A stretch of DNA of 64,000 nt from Paraburkholderia guartelaensis (GCF_004353905.1 NZ_SMOD01000004.1:186001-250000); one strand, 5' to 3'. Shown: positions 26,236 to 35,679, numbered from the stretch's first letter. Notes: a model not told the origin generated them from the letters alone. Translations and numbers: made by a program.

Positions 26236-29200
26236 TTATCGCTGCATCGACTCCCAAACCTTGTGGAGGCGCTTGACCGAGACCGGCATCGGCGTGCGCA
26301 ATTCCTGCGCGAAGAGCGAGATGCGCAGCTCTTCGAGCAGCCAGCGGAATTCCGAAAGACGCGGGTCGAACACGCCACCGCGCTGCGAGAGCGCGCGCTG
26401 ATACTGCTGCGCGAGCGGCTGAAATTCGGCGGCCTGGCGCGCGTCGCGTGCGGGGTCGGCGCGCAGCTTGTCGATGCGCAGCGCGACGCCCTTCAGGTAG
26501 CGCGGGAAATGCACGAGTTGTGCGTAGGGCGTGTCCAGAATGAAGCGCTTGCTGATGAGCGCGTCGACCTGCGCCTGCATGTCCGCTGCGGGCGCGCCGA
26601 AGGCCTTGGCCTGCACGAGCTTCTTCGCGAGCGACGCATATTCGGCAAGGATCTGCCCCACCAAACGCGCGATTTCCTGCGCGAGCAGCGAGAGACGTCC
26701 GCGGCCTTCGTCCTTGCGTGCGTGGAAGCTCGCGTCGTCGTCGGGCAGCGGATCTTGCAGGCAGGCGCGGTCGAGCGCGAGCTCGACCAGCTGGTCGCGC
26801 AGCTCTTCCTGCGTGGCGCGCGCCATGAACTGCATCGCCATCTCGCGCAGACCCGGCAGGTTCTTCTCGAGGTAGCGGATCGGCTCGCGCAACTGCAGCG
26901 CGAAGAGCCGGCGCAGCCCCGCGCGATGGATGCGTGCGGCCTCCTCCGGCGAATCGAACACTTCGACGTCGCAATGCGAGCCGCGATCGACGAGCGCCGG
27001 ATAGCCGAATAGCGTCTGTCCGCCGCGACGGATTTCCAGCAGTTCGGGCAGCTTGCCGAAATTCCACGTCGTGAGGTTTTCGTAGAGCGCCGTGGCAGGC
27101 GCTGCATCGCCCGGTGCGGGCGTGTGCGGCGCGTTGCTCTTTTGCGGAGCGTCACCGGTTGCCTCGCGCTCGACCTGAGCGTTCTGAGGTGCACCGCTGC
27201 CCTGCGCGTGCGTTTCCAGCGCAGCCAGCGCCGTCGCGCTCGCAAGCTTCTGGAATTGCTGCTGCGCCTGCGCACCGAGTTCGGCGCGCAGTTGCGCAAG
27301 GTTACGGCCCATCGCGAGCTGGCGACCGTGCTCGTCGATCACCTTGAAGTTCATGAAGAGATGTGCAGGCAGCGTCTCCAGCTTGAAGTCGGCGGACTTC
27401 AGGGCGATCTGCTTTTGCTCGCGCACGTCGGCGATCAGCGCTTCCAGCAGGCCGCCCGCACCAAAACGCTCGCCGCCCACGCGCTCTGCGAAGCCGGCAG
27501 CGTACTCGGGCAGCGGCACACAGTGGCGGCGCAGCTTCTGCGGCAGCGACTTCAGTAGCAGTTGCGCCTTCTCCTTGAGCATGCCCGGCACGAGCCATTC
27601 GCAACGGCGCGCATCGACCTGATTGAGCGCGTAAAGCGGCACCGCGAGCGTCACGCCGTCGCGCGGCGAGCCCGGCTCGAAGTGATACGTCAGCGCCATC
27701 GCCACGCCCGACATCGTCATGCGCTTCGGGAACAGCTCGGTCGTCACGCCCGCTGCTTCGTGGCGCATCAGGTCGTCGCGAGAGAGGTACAACAGACGCA
27801 GCTTGTCCTCAGGCTCGCCGCCCTTCCTCACCTCGTCGCGATACCAGCGCTCGAACGACGCCCCCGAGTAAATGCCTTCGGGAATCGCCTGATCGTAGAA
27901 GCCGTAGATCAGTTCGTCGTCGACCAACACGTCCTGGCGGCGCGACTTGTGTTCCAGTTGCTCGATATCGGCGAGCAGCTTACGGTTGTGCGCGAAGAAC
28001 GCGAGCTTCGTGTCGAACTCGCCTTCGACGAGCGCGCCGCGAATAAAGAGTTCGCGCGCACGCGACGGGTCCTGCTTGCCGAACGCCACGCGCCGGCGCT
28101 GATAGACCGGCAGGCCATACAGCACCCCGCGCTCGAACGCGCTCACCTGCGCAGCGCGTTTTTCCCAATGCGGCTCGGAGAGCGACTTCTTCAGCAAATG
28201 CGCGCCGACCTTCTCCAGCCACTCGGGTTCGATCTTCGCGATGCAGCGCGCGTAGAGGCGGCTCGTTTCGACAAGCTCCGCGGCCACCACCCAGCGCCCC
28301 GCCTTCTTCACGAGCGCCGAGCCCGGCCACAAGTGGAACTTGATGCCGCGCGCGCCGAGATAATGCGGCTCGTCGTCGGCCTTCAGACCGATATTGCCGA
28401 GCAGGCCCGTAAGCAGCGCGTGATGGATCTGCTCGTAGGTCGCATCGGATTCGTTGATGCGCCAGCCGTGCTCGCGCACCACCGTCAGCAATTGAGAATG
28501 CACGTCGCGCCATTCGCGCAAACGCAAGTGCGACAGGAAATTCGCGCGGCACGCATCGAGCAGCTGCCGGTTGGACTTCTTGTGCGCGACGGCGTCTTCG
28601 AACCATGCCCAGATCTTGAGCCACTGGAGAAACTCGGAGCGCTCGTCGGCAAACCGGCGATGCGCCTGGTCCGCCTGCTCCTGCGCCTCGATAGGCCGGT
28701 CGCGCGGATCCTGCACCGACAGCGCACTCGCGATGATGAGCACTTCGCGCAGTGCCTGCTCGTCACGTGCGCCGAGAATCATGCGTCCCACGCGCGGATC
28801 GAGCGGCAGGCGCGCGAGTTCGCGGCCGAGCGGCGTGAGCGCGTTGTCGTCGTCCACGGCGCCGAGTTCGTTGAGCAGTTGATAGCCGTCGGCGATCGCG
28901 CGGCCCGGCGGCGGCTCGATAAACGGGAACGTCTCGATCGCCGTGAGATGCAGCGACTTCATGCGCAGAATCACGGCGGCGAGCGACGAGCGCAGGATTT
29001 CCGGATCGGAGAAGCGCGGCCGCGCGATGAAATCTGATTCCTCGTAAAGCCGGATGCAGATGCCGTCCGCGACACGCCCGCAACGGCCCGCGCGCTGGTT
29101 CGCCGCCGCCTGCGCAATCGACTCGATCTGCAGCTGCTCGACCTTGTTGCGATACGAATAGCGCTTCACGCGCGCGAGGCCCGTGTCGACCACATAGCGG

Positions 29201-30849
29201 ATGCCCGGCACTGTGAGCGACGTTTCGGCCACGTTGGTCGCGAGCACGATGCGGCGCGCGTTCGACGGCTTGAATACGCGCTCCTGCTCCTGCGCGGACA
29301 GCCGCGCGAACAGCGGCAGGATTTCCGTGTGCGGCGGATGATGCTTGCGCAGCGCTTCCGCGGCGTCGCGAATCTCGCGCTCGCCGGGCAGGAACACGAG
29401 CACGTCGCCAGAACCTTCGCGGCAGAGTTCGTCGACGGCATCGACGATGGCTTCCATCAAGTCGCGATCCGTGTCGCGTTGCGACTTTGCGCTTTTTTCG
29501 CGGCCCGTCGTGCCCTGCGCGTTCTTCACCGCCGGGCTGTCTTCCTGCACCGGCCGGTAGCGCACCTCGACGGGATACAACCGCCCGCTCACCTCGATCA
29601 CCGGCGCGGGCTTTTCCTCGCTGCCGAAGTGGCGCGCGAAGCGATCGGCGTCGATGGTCGCCGAGGTCACGATCAGCTTGAGGTCGGGCCGGCGCGGCAA
29701 GATCTCCTTGAGATAGCCGAGCAGGAAGTCGATGTTCAGGCTGCGCTCGTGCGCCTCGTCGATGATGATCGTGTCGTAGGCCTTGAGCAGCGGATCGGTT
29801 TGCGTCTCCGCGAGCAAAATGCCGTCGGTCATGAGCTTGACCGAAGCGCCCGGCGAGAGATTGTCGGTGAAGCGCACCTTGTAGCCGACCACTTCGCCGA
29901 ACGGCGTATTGAGTTCGTCGGCGATGCGCCGCGCCGTCGCCGAAGCCGCGATCCGGCGCGGCTGCGTATGGCCGATCAAACCCGTGCCGCCCGCGCCGAG
30001 GCCGCGGCCCAGTGCGAGCGCGATTTTCGGCAACTGCGTGGTCTTGCCTGAGCCCGTTTCGCCGCTCACGATCACGACCTGATTCTGTGCGATCGCACGC
30101 GCGATTTCTTCGCGGCGGCCGGAGACCGGCAGGGCTTCGGGGAACGTGATGGGCGGAACCTTGTTCGGCTCGACGTTCGTGCGCGGCGGCCGTGGCGGGC
30201 GCTCCTGGCGCTCAGCGCGTGGCGGGCGTTCGCGTTCGCCTTCGCTGCCGGGGCGCGGCGCGTGTTCTGACTTCGGCTTCGCGGGTCGCTGCGGGTTCTG
30301 CGGGTTCTGCGGCTTCGGCTGGTTCTGCGGGTTCGCCTGCTTCGGAGGTTGCTGCGCGCGCGGCGGGTGATTGCGCGGCGCCTCGGCGCGCGCGTCGCGC
30401 GATTCGCTCGAACGATCTCGTGGCTCGTTACGCTGCGCCGGGCGGCGATCGTCGCGCGCCTCGCGTGGCTTGCCCGGTTGCGCGGCGTTGCGCTGCGTGC
30501 GCGGTTCGTCTCGCGATGGCGATTGTGACTGCGACTGCGGCGCGGCCTTCGTTTCGCTTACCTGCTCGGCACGCTGCTCGGCACGCTGCTCGGGGCGCTG
30601 TTCTGCGCGCGGCGGCGTCGGCTGTTGCGTCTGCGGTTCTGTCTGCGCCGCACGCTTGTCCTGCACGCGCGCGCCGCCCAGCACGCCGCCGCCCATGAGC
30701 GCGGCAAGCTTGTCCGTCGACGCGAGCTTTTGCCCGTCGCCATACTTCTGCGACGCGCTTTTCGCCTTCGCGCCGTCTTGCGCCGTTTCCTTCCCGGCCG
30801 GGGTGTTGCTGCCCTGCGCCGAGGCAGGTCTTTTGGGTACATTCGACAT
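26236..30849 (-). CDS. hrpA: ATP-dependent RNA helicase HrpA (DEAH box)
   Basis: HrpA is a DEAH-box helicase acting on mRNA and stalled ribosomes. The 1537 residues contain Walker A GETGSGKT (about 263), DEAH in IIIDEAHERSL (about 366), SATID, the QxxGRxGR motif in AANQRAGRCGRV, then HA2, OB and the long HrpA-specific C-terminal region (DUF3418, containing FPRYLKGV). The first 230 residues are an extra, highly charged, low-complexity extension with Gln/Pro/Arg repeats (AEQRPEQRAEQR, NPQNQPKPQNPQNP), making the protein longer than the 1300-residue E. coli form. ATG 30849 has no Shine-Dalgarno and faces argA across 23 bp. Confidence 0.95.
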   Translation of the reverse strand: MSNVPKRPASAQGSNTPAGKETAQDGAKAKSASQKYGDGQKLASTDKLAALMGGGVLGGARVQDKRAAQTEPQTQQPTPPRAEQRPEQRAEQRAEQVSETKAAPQSQSQSPSRDEPRTQRNAAQPGKPREARDDRRPAQRNEPRDRSSESRDARAEAPRNHPPRAQQPPKQANPQNQPKPQNPQNPQRPAKPKSEHAPRPGSEGERERPPRAERQERPPRPPRTNVEPNKVPPITFPEALPVSGRREEIARAIAQNQVVIVSGETGSGKTTQLPKIALALGRGLGAGGTGLIGHTQPRRIAASATARRIADELNTPFGEVVGYKVRFTDNLSPGASVKLMTDGILLAETQTDPLLKAYDTIIIDEAHERSLNIDFLLGYLKEILPRRPDLKLIVTSATIDADRFARHFGSEEKPAPVIEVSGRLYPVEVRYRPVQEDSPAVKNAQGTTGREKSAKSQRDTDRDLMEAIVDAVDELCREGSGDVLVFLPGEREIRDAAEALRKHHPPHTEILPLFARLSAQEQERVFKPSNARRIVLATNVAETSLTVPGIRYVVDTGLARVKRYSYRNKVEQLQIESIAQAAANQRAGRCGRVADGICIRLYEESDFIARPRFSDPEILRSSLAAVILRMKSLHLTAIETFPFIEPPPGRAIADGYQLLNELGAVDDDNALTPLGRELARLPLDPRVGRMILGARDEQALREVLIIASALSVQDPRDRPIEAQEQADQAHRRFADERSEFLQWLKIWAWFEDAVAHKKSNRQLLDACRANFLSHLRLREWRDVHSQLLTVVREHGWRINESDATYEQIHHALLTGLLGNIGLKADDEPHYLGARGIKFHLWPGSALVKKAGRWVVAAELVETSRLYARCIAKIEPEWLEKVGAHLLKKSLSEPHWEKRAAQVSAFERGVLYGLPVYQRRRVAFGKQDPSRARELFIRGALVEGEFDTKLAFFAHNRKLLADIEQLEHKSRRQDVLVDDELIYGFYDQAIPEGIYSGASFERWYRDEVRKGGEPEDKLRLLYLSRDDLMRHEAAGVTTELFPKRMTMSGVAMALTYHFEPGSPRDGVTLAVPLYALNQVDARRCEWLVPGMLKEKAQLLLKSLPQKLRRHCVPLPEYAAGFAERVGGERFGAGGLLEALIADVREQKQIALKSADFKLETLPAHLFMNFKVIDEHGRQLAMGRNLAQLRAELGAQAQQQFQKLASATALAALETHAQGSGAPQNAQVEREATGDAPQKSNAPHTPAPGDAAPATALYENLTTWNFGKLPELLEIRRGGQTLFGYPALVDRGSHCDVEVFDSPEEAARIHRAGLRRLFALQLREPIRYLEKNLPGLREMAMQFMARATQEELRDQLVELALDRACLQDPLPDDDASFHARKDEGRGRLSLLAQEIARLVGQILAEYASLAKKLVQAKAFGAPAADMQAQVDALISKRFILDTPYAQLVHFPRYLKGVALRIDKLRADPARDARQAAEFQPLAQQYQRALSQRGGVFDPRLSEFRWLLEELRISLFAQELRTPMPVSVKRLHKVWESMQR

Positions 30850-30872
30850 GGGGGCGCATTATAATCCCGGGC
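30850..30872. promoter_or_regulatory. 23-bp divergent hrpA/argA start region
   Basis: The only DNA between the two start codons contains the palindrome ATTATAAT (30858-30865), which reads as TATAAT on both strands (30860-30865 plus; 30863-30858 minus). Either -10 would place the transcription start within a few nt of the ATG. Neither gene has a Shine-Dalgarno, which suggests leaderless mRNAs. Confidence 0.5.
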
Positions 30873-32264
30873 ATGAATTCCCAAACCGACCTCGTCCCCG
30901 CCACCGCCAGCGCGCCGGCCTCCGCCGCCGCTGCGGATTCCGACTCGCAGATCATGGCGCAGCACGCGCAGTTCGTCGACTGGATGCGATCGGTCGCGCC
31001 CTACATCCACGCGTTCCAGGGCAAGACTTTCGTCGTCGGTTTCGGCGGCGAGGTCGTGCACCAGAACCTGCTCAACGCGCTCGTCGCCGACATCGCGCTC
31101 CTGCAGGCCATGGGCATCCAGATCGTGCTCGTGCACGGTTCGCGCCCGCAGGTCGAGGAGCAGATGAGCCTGCACGGCGTCGAGTCCGAGTTCTCGCACG
31201 GCATGCGCATCACCAATGCCCGCGCGCTCGAATCGGCGAAGGAAGCGGCCGGTGAAGTGCGTCTCGACATCGAGGCCGCGATCAGCCAGGGTCTGCCGAA
31301 CACGCCGATGGCGCACGCGCACATCAGCGTGGTGTCGGGCAACTTCGTGACGGCACGGCCGGTCGGCATTCTCGACGGCGTGGACTTCCAGCACACGGGC
31401 GTCGTGCGCAAGATCGACGCCGATTCGATCCGCCACTCGCTCGCGAGCCGCAAGCTCGTGCTGCTCTCCCCGCTCGGTTTTTCGCCCACGGGCGAGGCGT
31501 TCAATCTGTCGATGGAAGACGTCGCCTCAGCCGCGGCCATCGCGCTGCGCGCCGACAAGATCATTTTCCTCACGGAAACGCAGGGCCTGATCGACGAGGA
31601 AGGCGAGCTGATCCGCGAAATGTCGCTCGACGACGCCTACAAACTGCAGGAAGGCGGCACCGTGCTCGGCGACGAGGGCTTCTACCTGAAGCACTCCATT
31701 CGCGCCTGCCGCGGCGGCGTGGGCCGCGCGCACATCATCCCCTACGCGCTCGACGGCAGCGTGCTGCTCGAACTGTTCCTGCACGACGGCGTGGGCACCA
31801 TGATCTCGTACGAGAATCTGGAAAGCCTGCGCGAAGCCACGCCTGATGACGTCGGCGGCATTCTCACGCTGATCGAGCCGCTCGAAACCGACGGCACGCT
31901 CGTGCGGCGCGGGCGTCACCAGATCGAGCGCGACATCGACCACTTCTCGGTGATCGAGCACGACGGCGTGCTCTTTGGCTGCGCGGCGCTTTACGCGTAT
32001 TCGCAGGAGCGTATCGGCGAAATGGCGTGCCTTACGGTCTCGCCCGAAGCACAGGGCTCCGGCGACGGCGAACGCCTCTTGCGCCGCATCGAGCAGCGTG
32101 CACGGGCACGCGGCCTCACGCGCATTTTTGTGCTCACCACGCGCACCGAACACTGGTTCCTGAAGCGCGGCTTCGTCAAGGCAACGGTCGACGACCTGCC
32201 CGAAGACCGCCGCCGCCTCTATAACTGGCAGCGCAAATCGCTCGTGCTGATGAAACAGCTCTGA
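30873..32264 (+). CDS. argA: N-acetylglutamate synthase
   Basis: ArgA acetylates glutamate with acetyl-CoA, the first step of arginine synthesis. The 463 residues comprise an amino-acid-kinase-like domain (about 50-310: FVVGFGGEVVHQN, VLVHGSRPQVEEQM, GISVVSGNF-type region, LLSPLGFSPTGEAFNL) and a C-terminal GNAT domain (about 320-455: GCAALYAY, CLTVSPEAQGSGDGERLL, LTTRTEHWFLKRGF). A short Ala/Ser-rich N-terminus (about 30 residues) precedes the first domain. There is no Shine-Dalgarno before ATG 30873, and a -10-like box ends only 7 nt upstream. Feedback inhibition by arginine is expected for the family. Confidence 0.95.
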   Translation: MNSQTDLVPATASAPASAAAADSDSQIMAQHAQFVDWMRSVAPYIHAFQGKTFVVGFGGEVVHQNLLNALVADIALLQAMGIQIVLVHGSRPQVEEQMSLHGVESEFSHGMRITNARALESAKEAAGEVRLDIEAAISQGLPNTPMAHAHISVVSGNFVTARPVGILDGVDFQHTGVVRKIDADSIRHSLASRKLVLLSPLGFSPTGEAFNLSMEDVASAAAIALRADKIIFLTETQGLIDEEGELIREMSLDDAYKLQEGGTVLGDEGFYLKHSIRACRGGVGRAHIIPYALDGSVLLELFLHDGVGTMISYENLESLREATPDDVGGILTLIEPLETDGTLVRRGRHQIERDIDHFSVIEHDGVLFGCAALYAYSQERIGEMACLTVSPEAQGSGDGERLLRRIEQRARARGLTRIFVLTTRTEHWFLKRGFVKATVDDLPEDRRRLYNWQRKSLVLMKQL

Positions 32265-32306
32265 GCGCGCCGCCACCCACACATACGACTACAGGAGAAG
32301 CACAGC

Positions 32307-32582
32307 ATGGCCCGTATGATCCAATGCGCGAAGCTCGGCAAGGAAGCCGAAGGTCTCGACTTTCCGCCGCTGCCGGGCGAGCTCGGCAAGCGCATCTACG
32401 AAAGCGTCTCGAAAGAGGCATGGCAGCAGTGGCTCAAGCAGCAGACCATGCTCATCAACGAAAACCGCCTGAACATGGCCGATCCGCGCGCGCGCCAGTA
32501 CCTGATGAAGCAGACCGAGAAGTTCTTCTTCGGCGAAGGCGCCGACCAGGCTTCCGGCTACGTGCCACCGACCGAAGGCTAA
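32307..32582 (+). CDS. yggX: YggX-type oxidative-damage protection protein
   Basis: This 91-residue cytoplasmic protein belongs to the Fe(II)-trafficking/YggX family, which protects Fe-S clusters and limits Fenton damage. The family signature [21 protein letters not shown] carries the single conserved Cys (C7). The helical rest includes [21 protein letters not shown] and a short C-terminal tail. AGGAG lies upstream of ATG 32307. It follows argA by 42 nt and could be co-transcribed. A terminator ends the unit. Confidence 0.95.
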   Translation: MARMIQCAKLGKEAEGLDFPPLPGELGKRIYESVSKEAWQQWLKQQTMLINENRLNMADPRARQYLMKQTEKFFFGEGADQASGYVPPTEG

Positions 32583-32643
32583 GGCCTCGCGATGCGCACC
32601 GGGATCTGTCCCTGAGCTTCACAGACGCAGCTGATTACCCCGC

Positions 32644-32672
32644 AAAAACCGCGCCCCCGGCGCGGTTTTTTT
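32644..32672 (+). terminator. intrinsic terminator after yggX
   Basis: AACCGCGCC (32647-32655) and GGCGCGGTT (32659-32667) form a 9-bp stem with a CCC loop, followed by a run of T to 32672. It ends the argA-yggX unit. Confidence 0.92.
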
Positions 32673-33229
32673 ATGCGCTTCATGCGCGTTCCAGGACGCA
32701 GAAACGGTTCCACCGAAACGGCGCAATCCCCCGCCACGTGGGGCTTCCAGCCCGCGCCCCGAATCCCCGCAGATGCCGGGGTTTGCGCGATCTTCCGTTA
32801 TCGTGCTAACATGTGGCCTCGTTCAACAGGCATTAGCCATCAATTGCATTCGGTAGGCGGCCAAAGCGGCACCCCAAAACGCCATCATTCCGAATGCGCA
32901 TATGACAAAAGGAACGCTCCGCCACGCGGGCTTCTTTTTCGTTTCAGCGGCGCTTCACTTTGGCACCTCGTGCCGGTCCAGCGTCCTCATGCGCCCTGCC
33001 CCCCATCCACGGCCACGCAGGCGCAACGTTAAACACAATTTGTCCGAGTGTCGTTTCGCGACACTTCAGCATTGCTTTCGTGCGCCGCTCGCCTTGTGCG
33101 ATGCACCATCGGCCCGCCCTCGTCTCTGACGCAAAGTGACGTGCCGAGCGCGAAATGTCGCCGCTATCGCGAAACGGTACTCTCCGGCAACCGTGGCGGG
33201 CCCTCGTGGGTTCGTCGCAGTCATTGGAG
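32673..33229 (+). promoter_or_regulatory. long leader upstream of the MHS transporter gene
   Basis: No gene is supported in this 557-bp gap. An extended -10 (TG-C-TAACAT, 32804-32812) with a weak -35 TTGCGC (32783-32788) is the best promoter candidate. It implies a leader of about 400 nt that may hold post-transcriptional control. Open frames here have codon use unlike the neighbours and no Shine-Dalgarno. Confidence 0.4.
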
Positions 33230-34696
33230 ATGCAGACCTTGACCGCTTCCACTTCCGGCGCGTCGGCCCAGACCGACCTTACCCTCGACGACATCACGAT
33301 CGTCGACAAAAGCCTCCTCAAACGCGCCGTCGGCGCCATGGCGCTCGGCAACGCCATGGAATGGTTCGACTTCGGCGTGTACAGCTACATCGCCGTCACG
33401 CTCGGCCAGGTGTTCTTCCCGTCGAGCAGCCCGTCGGCGCAGCTCATCGCCACGTTCGGCACGTTCGCGGCCGCGTTCCTCGTGCGCCCGATCGGCGGCA
33501 TGGTGTTCGGGCCGCTCGGCGACCGTATCGGACGCCAGCGCGTGCTCGCGATGACGATGATCATGATGGCCTGCGGCACCTTCGCCATCGGCCTGATTCC
33601 CTCGTACAAGTCGATCGGTATTGCCGCGCCCGCGCTGCTGCTCGTGGCGCGGCTGGTTCAGGGCTTCTCGACTGGCGGCGAATATGGCGGCGCGGCCACC
33701 TTCATCGCCGAATTCGCCACTGACAAGCGCCGCGGCTTCATGGGCAGCTTCCTCGAATTCGGCACGCTGATCGGCTATGTGTTCGGCGCGGGCACGGTTG
33801 CTGTCCTCACCGCCGTGCTCTCGCACCAGCAACTGCTCGACTGGGGCTGGCGCGTGCCGTTCATGATCGCGGGTCCGCTCGGCCTCGTGGGTCTCTATAT
33901 CCGCATGAAGCTCGAGGAAACGCCCGCGTTCAAGCGCGAAGCGGAACTGCGCGAAGCCGAAGAGCACACGCGCCCGAAGCTCACGCTGCATTCGCTCCTC
34001 ACGCAGCATCTGCGCCCCTTCCTGCTGTGCGTGGGTCTCGTGCTGATCTTCAACGTGACCGACTACATGGCGCTGTCGTATCTGCCGAGCTATCTCTCGG
34101 CGACGCTGCACTTCAACGAGACGCACGGCCTCTTCCTCGTGCTGATCGTGATGGTGCTGATGATGCCGATGACGCTCGCGTTCGGCCGCCTCTCGGACGC
34201 CGTGGGCCGCAAGCCCGTGATGCTCGCCGGCTGCGTGGGCCTGATCCTGCTGTCCATCCCGTCGCTCACGCTGATCCAGACGGGCGCGCTCGTGCCGGTG
34301 TTTTTCGGTCTCCTGATTCTCGGCGCGCTGCTCTCGTGCTTCACGGGCGTGATGCCCTCCGCGCTGCCGGCGCTGTTCCCGACCGCGATCCGCTATGGCG
34401 CGCTCGCCATCGGCTTCAACGTGTCGGTGTCGCTGTTCGGCGGTACCACGCCGCTCGTGGCGGCATGGCTCGTCGAGCACACGCAGAACCTCATGATGCC
34501 CGCGTACTACCTGATGGGCGCAGCCGTGATCGGCATCATTTCGGTGCTGACGCTGCATGAAACGGCGCGCCGCCCGCTGCCGGGCTCGGCGCCGAGCGTG
34601 AGCACCAAGGCGGAAGCGCACGCGGTGCTGCGCGGTGTGCGCCTCGCGCGCGAACTCGACGAGGAATACGCCGTCGCCAACGCCGTACGCGCCTGA
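33230..34696 (+). CDS. MHS-family major facilitator transporter (ProP-like)
   Basis: This is a 12-TM proton symporter of the metabolite:H+ symporter family. The start region ALGNAMEWFDFGVYSYIA, the TM2-3 loop GPLGDRIGRQRVLAMT and RLVQGFSTGGEYGGAATFIAE are diagnostic. ProP-type members import proline/betaine, and others import organic acids; the substrate cannot be fixed from sequence. The first in-frame ATG with similarity is 33230, but GGAG abuts it directly. The TTG at 33239 has the same GGAG at 9 nt and may be the true start. A more distal in-frame ATG at 33155 is unlikely. A terminator follows. Confidence 0.88.
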   Translation: MQTLTASTSGASAQTDLTLDDITIVDKSLLKRAVGAMALGNAMEWFDFGVYSYIAVTLGQVFFPSSSPSAQLIATFGTFAAAFLVRPIGGMVFGPLGDRIGRQRVLAMTMIMMACGTFAIGLIPSYKSIGIAAPALLLVARLVQGFSTGGEYGGAATFIAEFATDKRRGFMGSFLEFGTLIGYVFGAGTVAVLTAVLSHQQLLDWGWRVPFMIAGPLGLVGLYIRMKLEETPAFKREAELREAEEHTRPKLTLHSLLTQHLRPFLLCVGLVLIFNVTDYMALSYLPSYLSATLHFNETHGLFLVLIVMVLMMPMTLAFGRLSDAVGRKPVMLAGCVGLILLSIPSLTLIQTGALVPVFFGLLILGALLSCFTGVMPSALPALFPTAIRYGALAIGFNVSVSLFGGTTPLVAAWLVEHTQNLMMPAYYLMGAAVIGIISVLTLHETARRPLPGSAPSVSTKAEAHAVLRGVRLARELDEEYAVANAVRA

Positions 34697-34715
34697 TACC
34701 GCACCACTGAAACGC

Positions 34716-34745
34716 AAAAAGGCCAGCTTCGTGCTGGCCTTTTTT
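34716..34745. terminator. bidirectional terminator between two convergent genes
   Basis: AAGGCCAGC (34719-34727) pairs with GCTGGCCTT (34733-34741) around TTCGT, with A5 before and T6 after, so it serves both the transporter gene and the phosphoesterase gene. Confidence 0.93.
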
Positions 34746-34764
34746 CTTGCGCGCTCGCTTGGGA

Positions 34765-35253
34765 CTATTCGACGAGATTGACGTGCTCGACGTCCAATGC
34801 GCCGTCGCTGGCGATCGTCAGCATTGCCGCCGAGATCGGCAACTTGAAGCGGCGCGGCCCCGCGCTGCCGGGGTTCACGTACAGCACGCCGTCACGCGTT
34901 TCGAGCGCGGGCTTGTGCGAATGCCCGCTCACGACCACTGCAATGCCTTCGCCAGCAGGATCGCCCTGCAGGTCGGGTAGTTCGTGGACCACCGCAAGCC
35001 GGACGCCAGCGAGCGCGACGGTCGTTTGCACCGGCAACGCATCGGCCCATGCGCCACGATCGTTGTTGCCGCGCACGGCGGTGAGCGGCGCGATGGCCGC
35101 GAGCGTGTCGAGCACCTGCTGATCGCAGATGTCGCCTGCATGCACGATGGCGTCCGCGCCCTCGACGAAGGCGAGCAGCTCCGGGCGCAGCAGATTGTGC
35201 GTGTCGGACACCAGTGCAACACGTAGAGGACGTGGCGGATATTTCGCGGGCAT
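34765..35253 (-). CDS. YfcE/MJ0936-type metallophosphoesterase
   Basis: The roughly 162-residue protein is a small calcineurin-like phosphoesterase with the metal motifs SDTHNLL, HAGDI, GNND, VVSGHSHKP and the C-terminal VNPGSAGPRR. The YfcE/MJ0936 family hydrolyses phosphodiesters in vitro; the natural substrate is unknown. I chose ATG 35253 (MPAKYPPRPLRVALVSDTH). An in-frame GTG at 35298 overlaps the cupin stop by 4 nt (GTGA) and could be a coupled start adding 15 residues. It is probably co-transcribed with the upstream cupin gene. Confidence 0.87.
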   Translation of the reverse strand: MPAKYPPRPLRVALVSDTHNLLRPELLAFVEGADAIVHAGDICDQQVLDTLAAIAPLTAVRGNNDRGAWADALPVQTTVALAGVRLAVVHELPDLQGDPAGEGIAVVVSGHSHKPALETRDGVLYVNPGSAGPRRFKLPISAAMLTIASDGALDVEHVNLVE

Positions 35254-35294
35254 GACATTGCGTTTCGATTGAATACTGCCGATTATCGCCGCCC

Positions 35295-35669
35295 TCACGC
35301 CTCGCCGTCGCCTTCCTCAGGCGCTGCGCCGACATATACCGCGAGCCACACGCTCGGCACGGTCGGATCGGTCCACGACACGCGATGACGGCAGTGCGCC
35401 GGGATGTGCACGTAGTCGCCGGGCAGCAGGCGTCGCGGCGCCTGCGCCGTGTCCTCGAATTCCAGCGTCGCCGCGCCGGCAAGAAGCGCCACCCACTCCT
35501 CGCGCGCGTCGTCGTACCAGAAGCCCGGCGGGCTCGCCTGGCCCGTGGAGATGATGCGCTCGATCAGCACGCCGTCGCGCGAAACGAGCGTATCGAAGCG
35601 CTCTTCCTCGGCGTTGCAATCGATGCCCGTGAAGAGATTCCCAAATGCAACCGTGTGCGGTTCGTTCAT
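35295..35669 (-). CDS. small cupin-domain protein
   Basis: This 124-residue single-cupin protein is probably cytoplasmic. It has a conserved beta-barrel with the metal-binding-like segments FWYDDAREEWVALLAG and LLPGDYVHIPAHCRHRVSW; the first cupin motif has E instead of the usual His pair, while the second His pair (AHCRHR) is kept. The function is unknown. It lies between a flavin disulfide oxidoreductase gene (10 nt upstream) and the phosphoesterase gene, all on the minus strand, suggesting a three-gene operon. Confidence 0.82.
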   Translation of the reverse strand: MNEPHTVAFGNLFTGIDCNAEEERFDTLVSRDGVLIERIISTGQASPPGFWYDDAREEWVALLAGAATLEFEDTAQAPRRLLPGDYVHIPAHCRHRVSWTDPTVPSVWLAVYVGAAPEEGDGEA

Positions 35670-35679
35670 GCAAAAGCGC

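Noticed and set aside
35253..35298. GTG at 35298 as the start of the phosphoesterase gene
   Set aside because: It overlaps the cupin stop in a way that could couple translation, but the extra 15 residues do not belong to the fold, so ATG 35253 was preferred.
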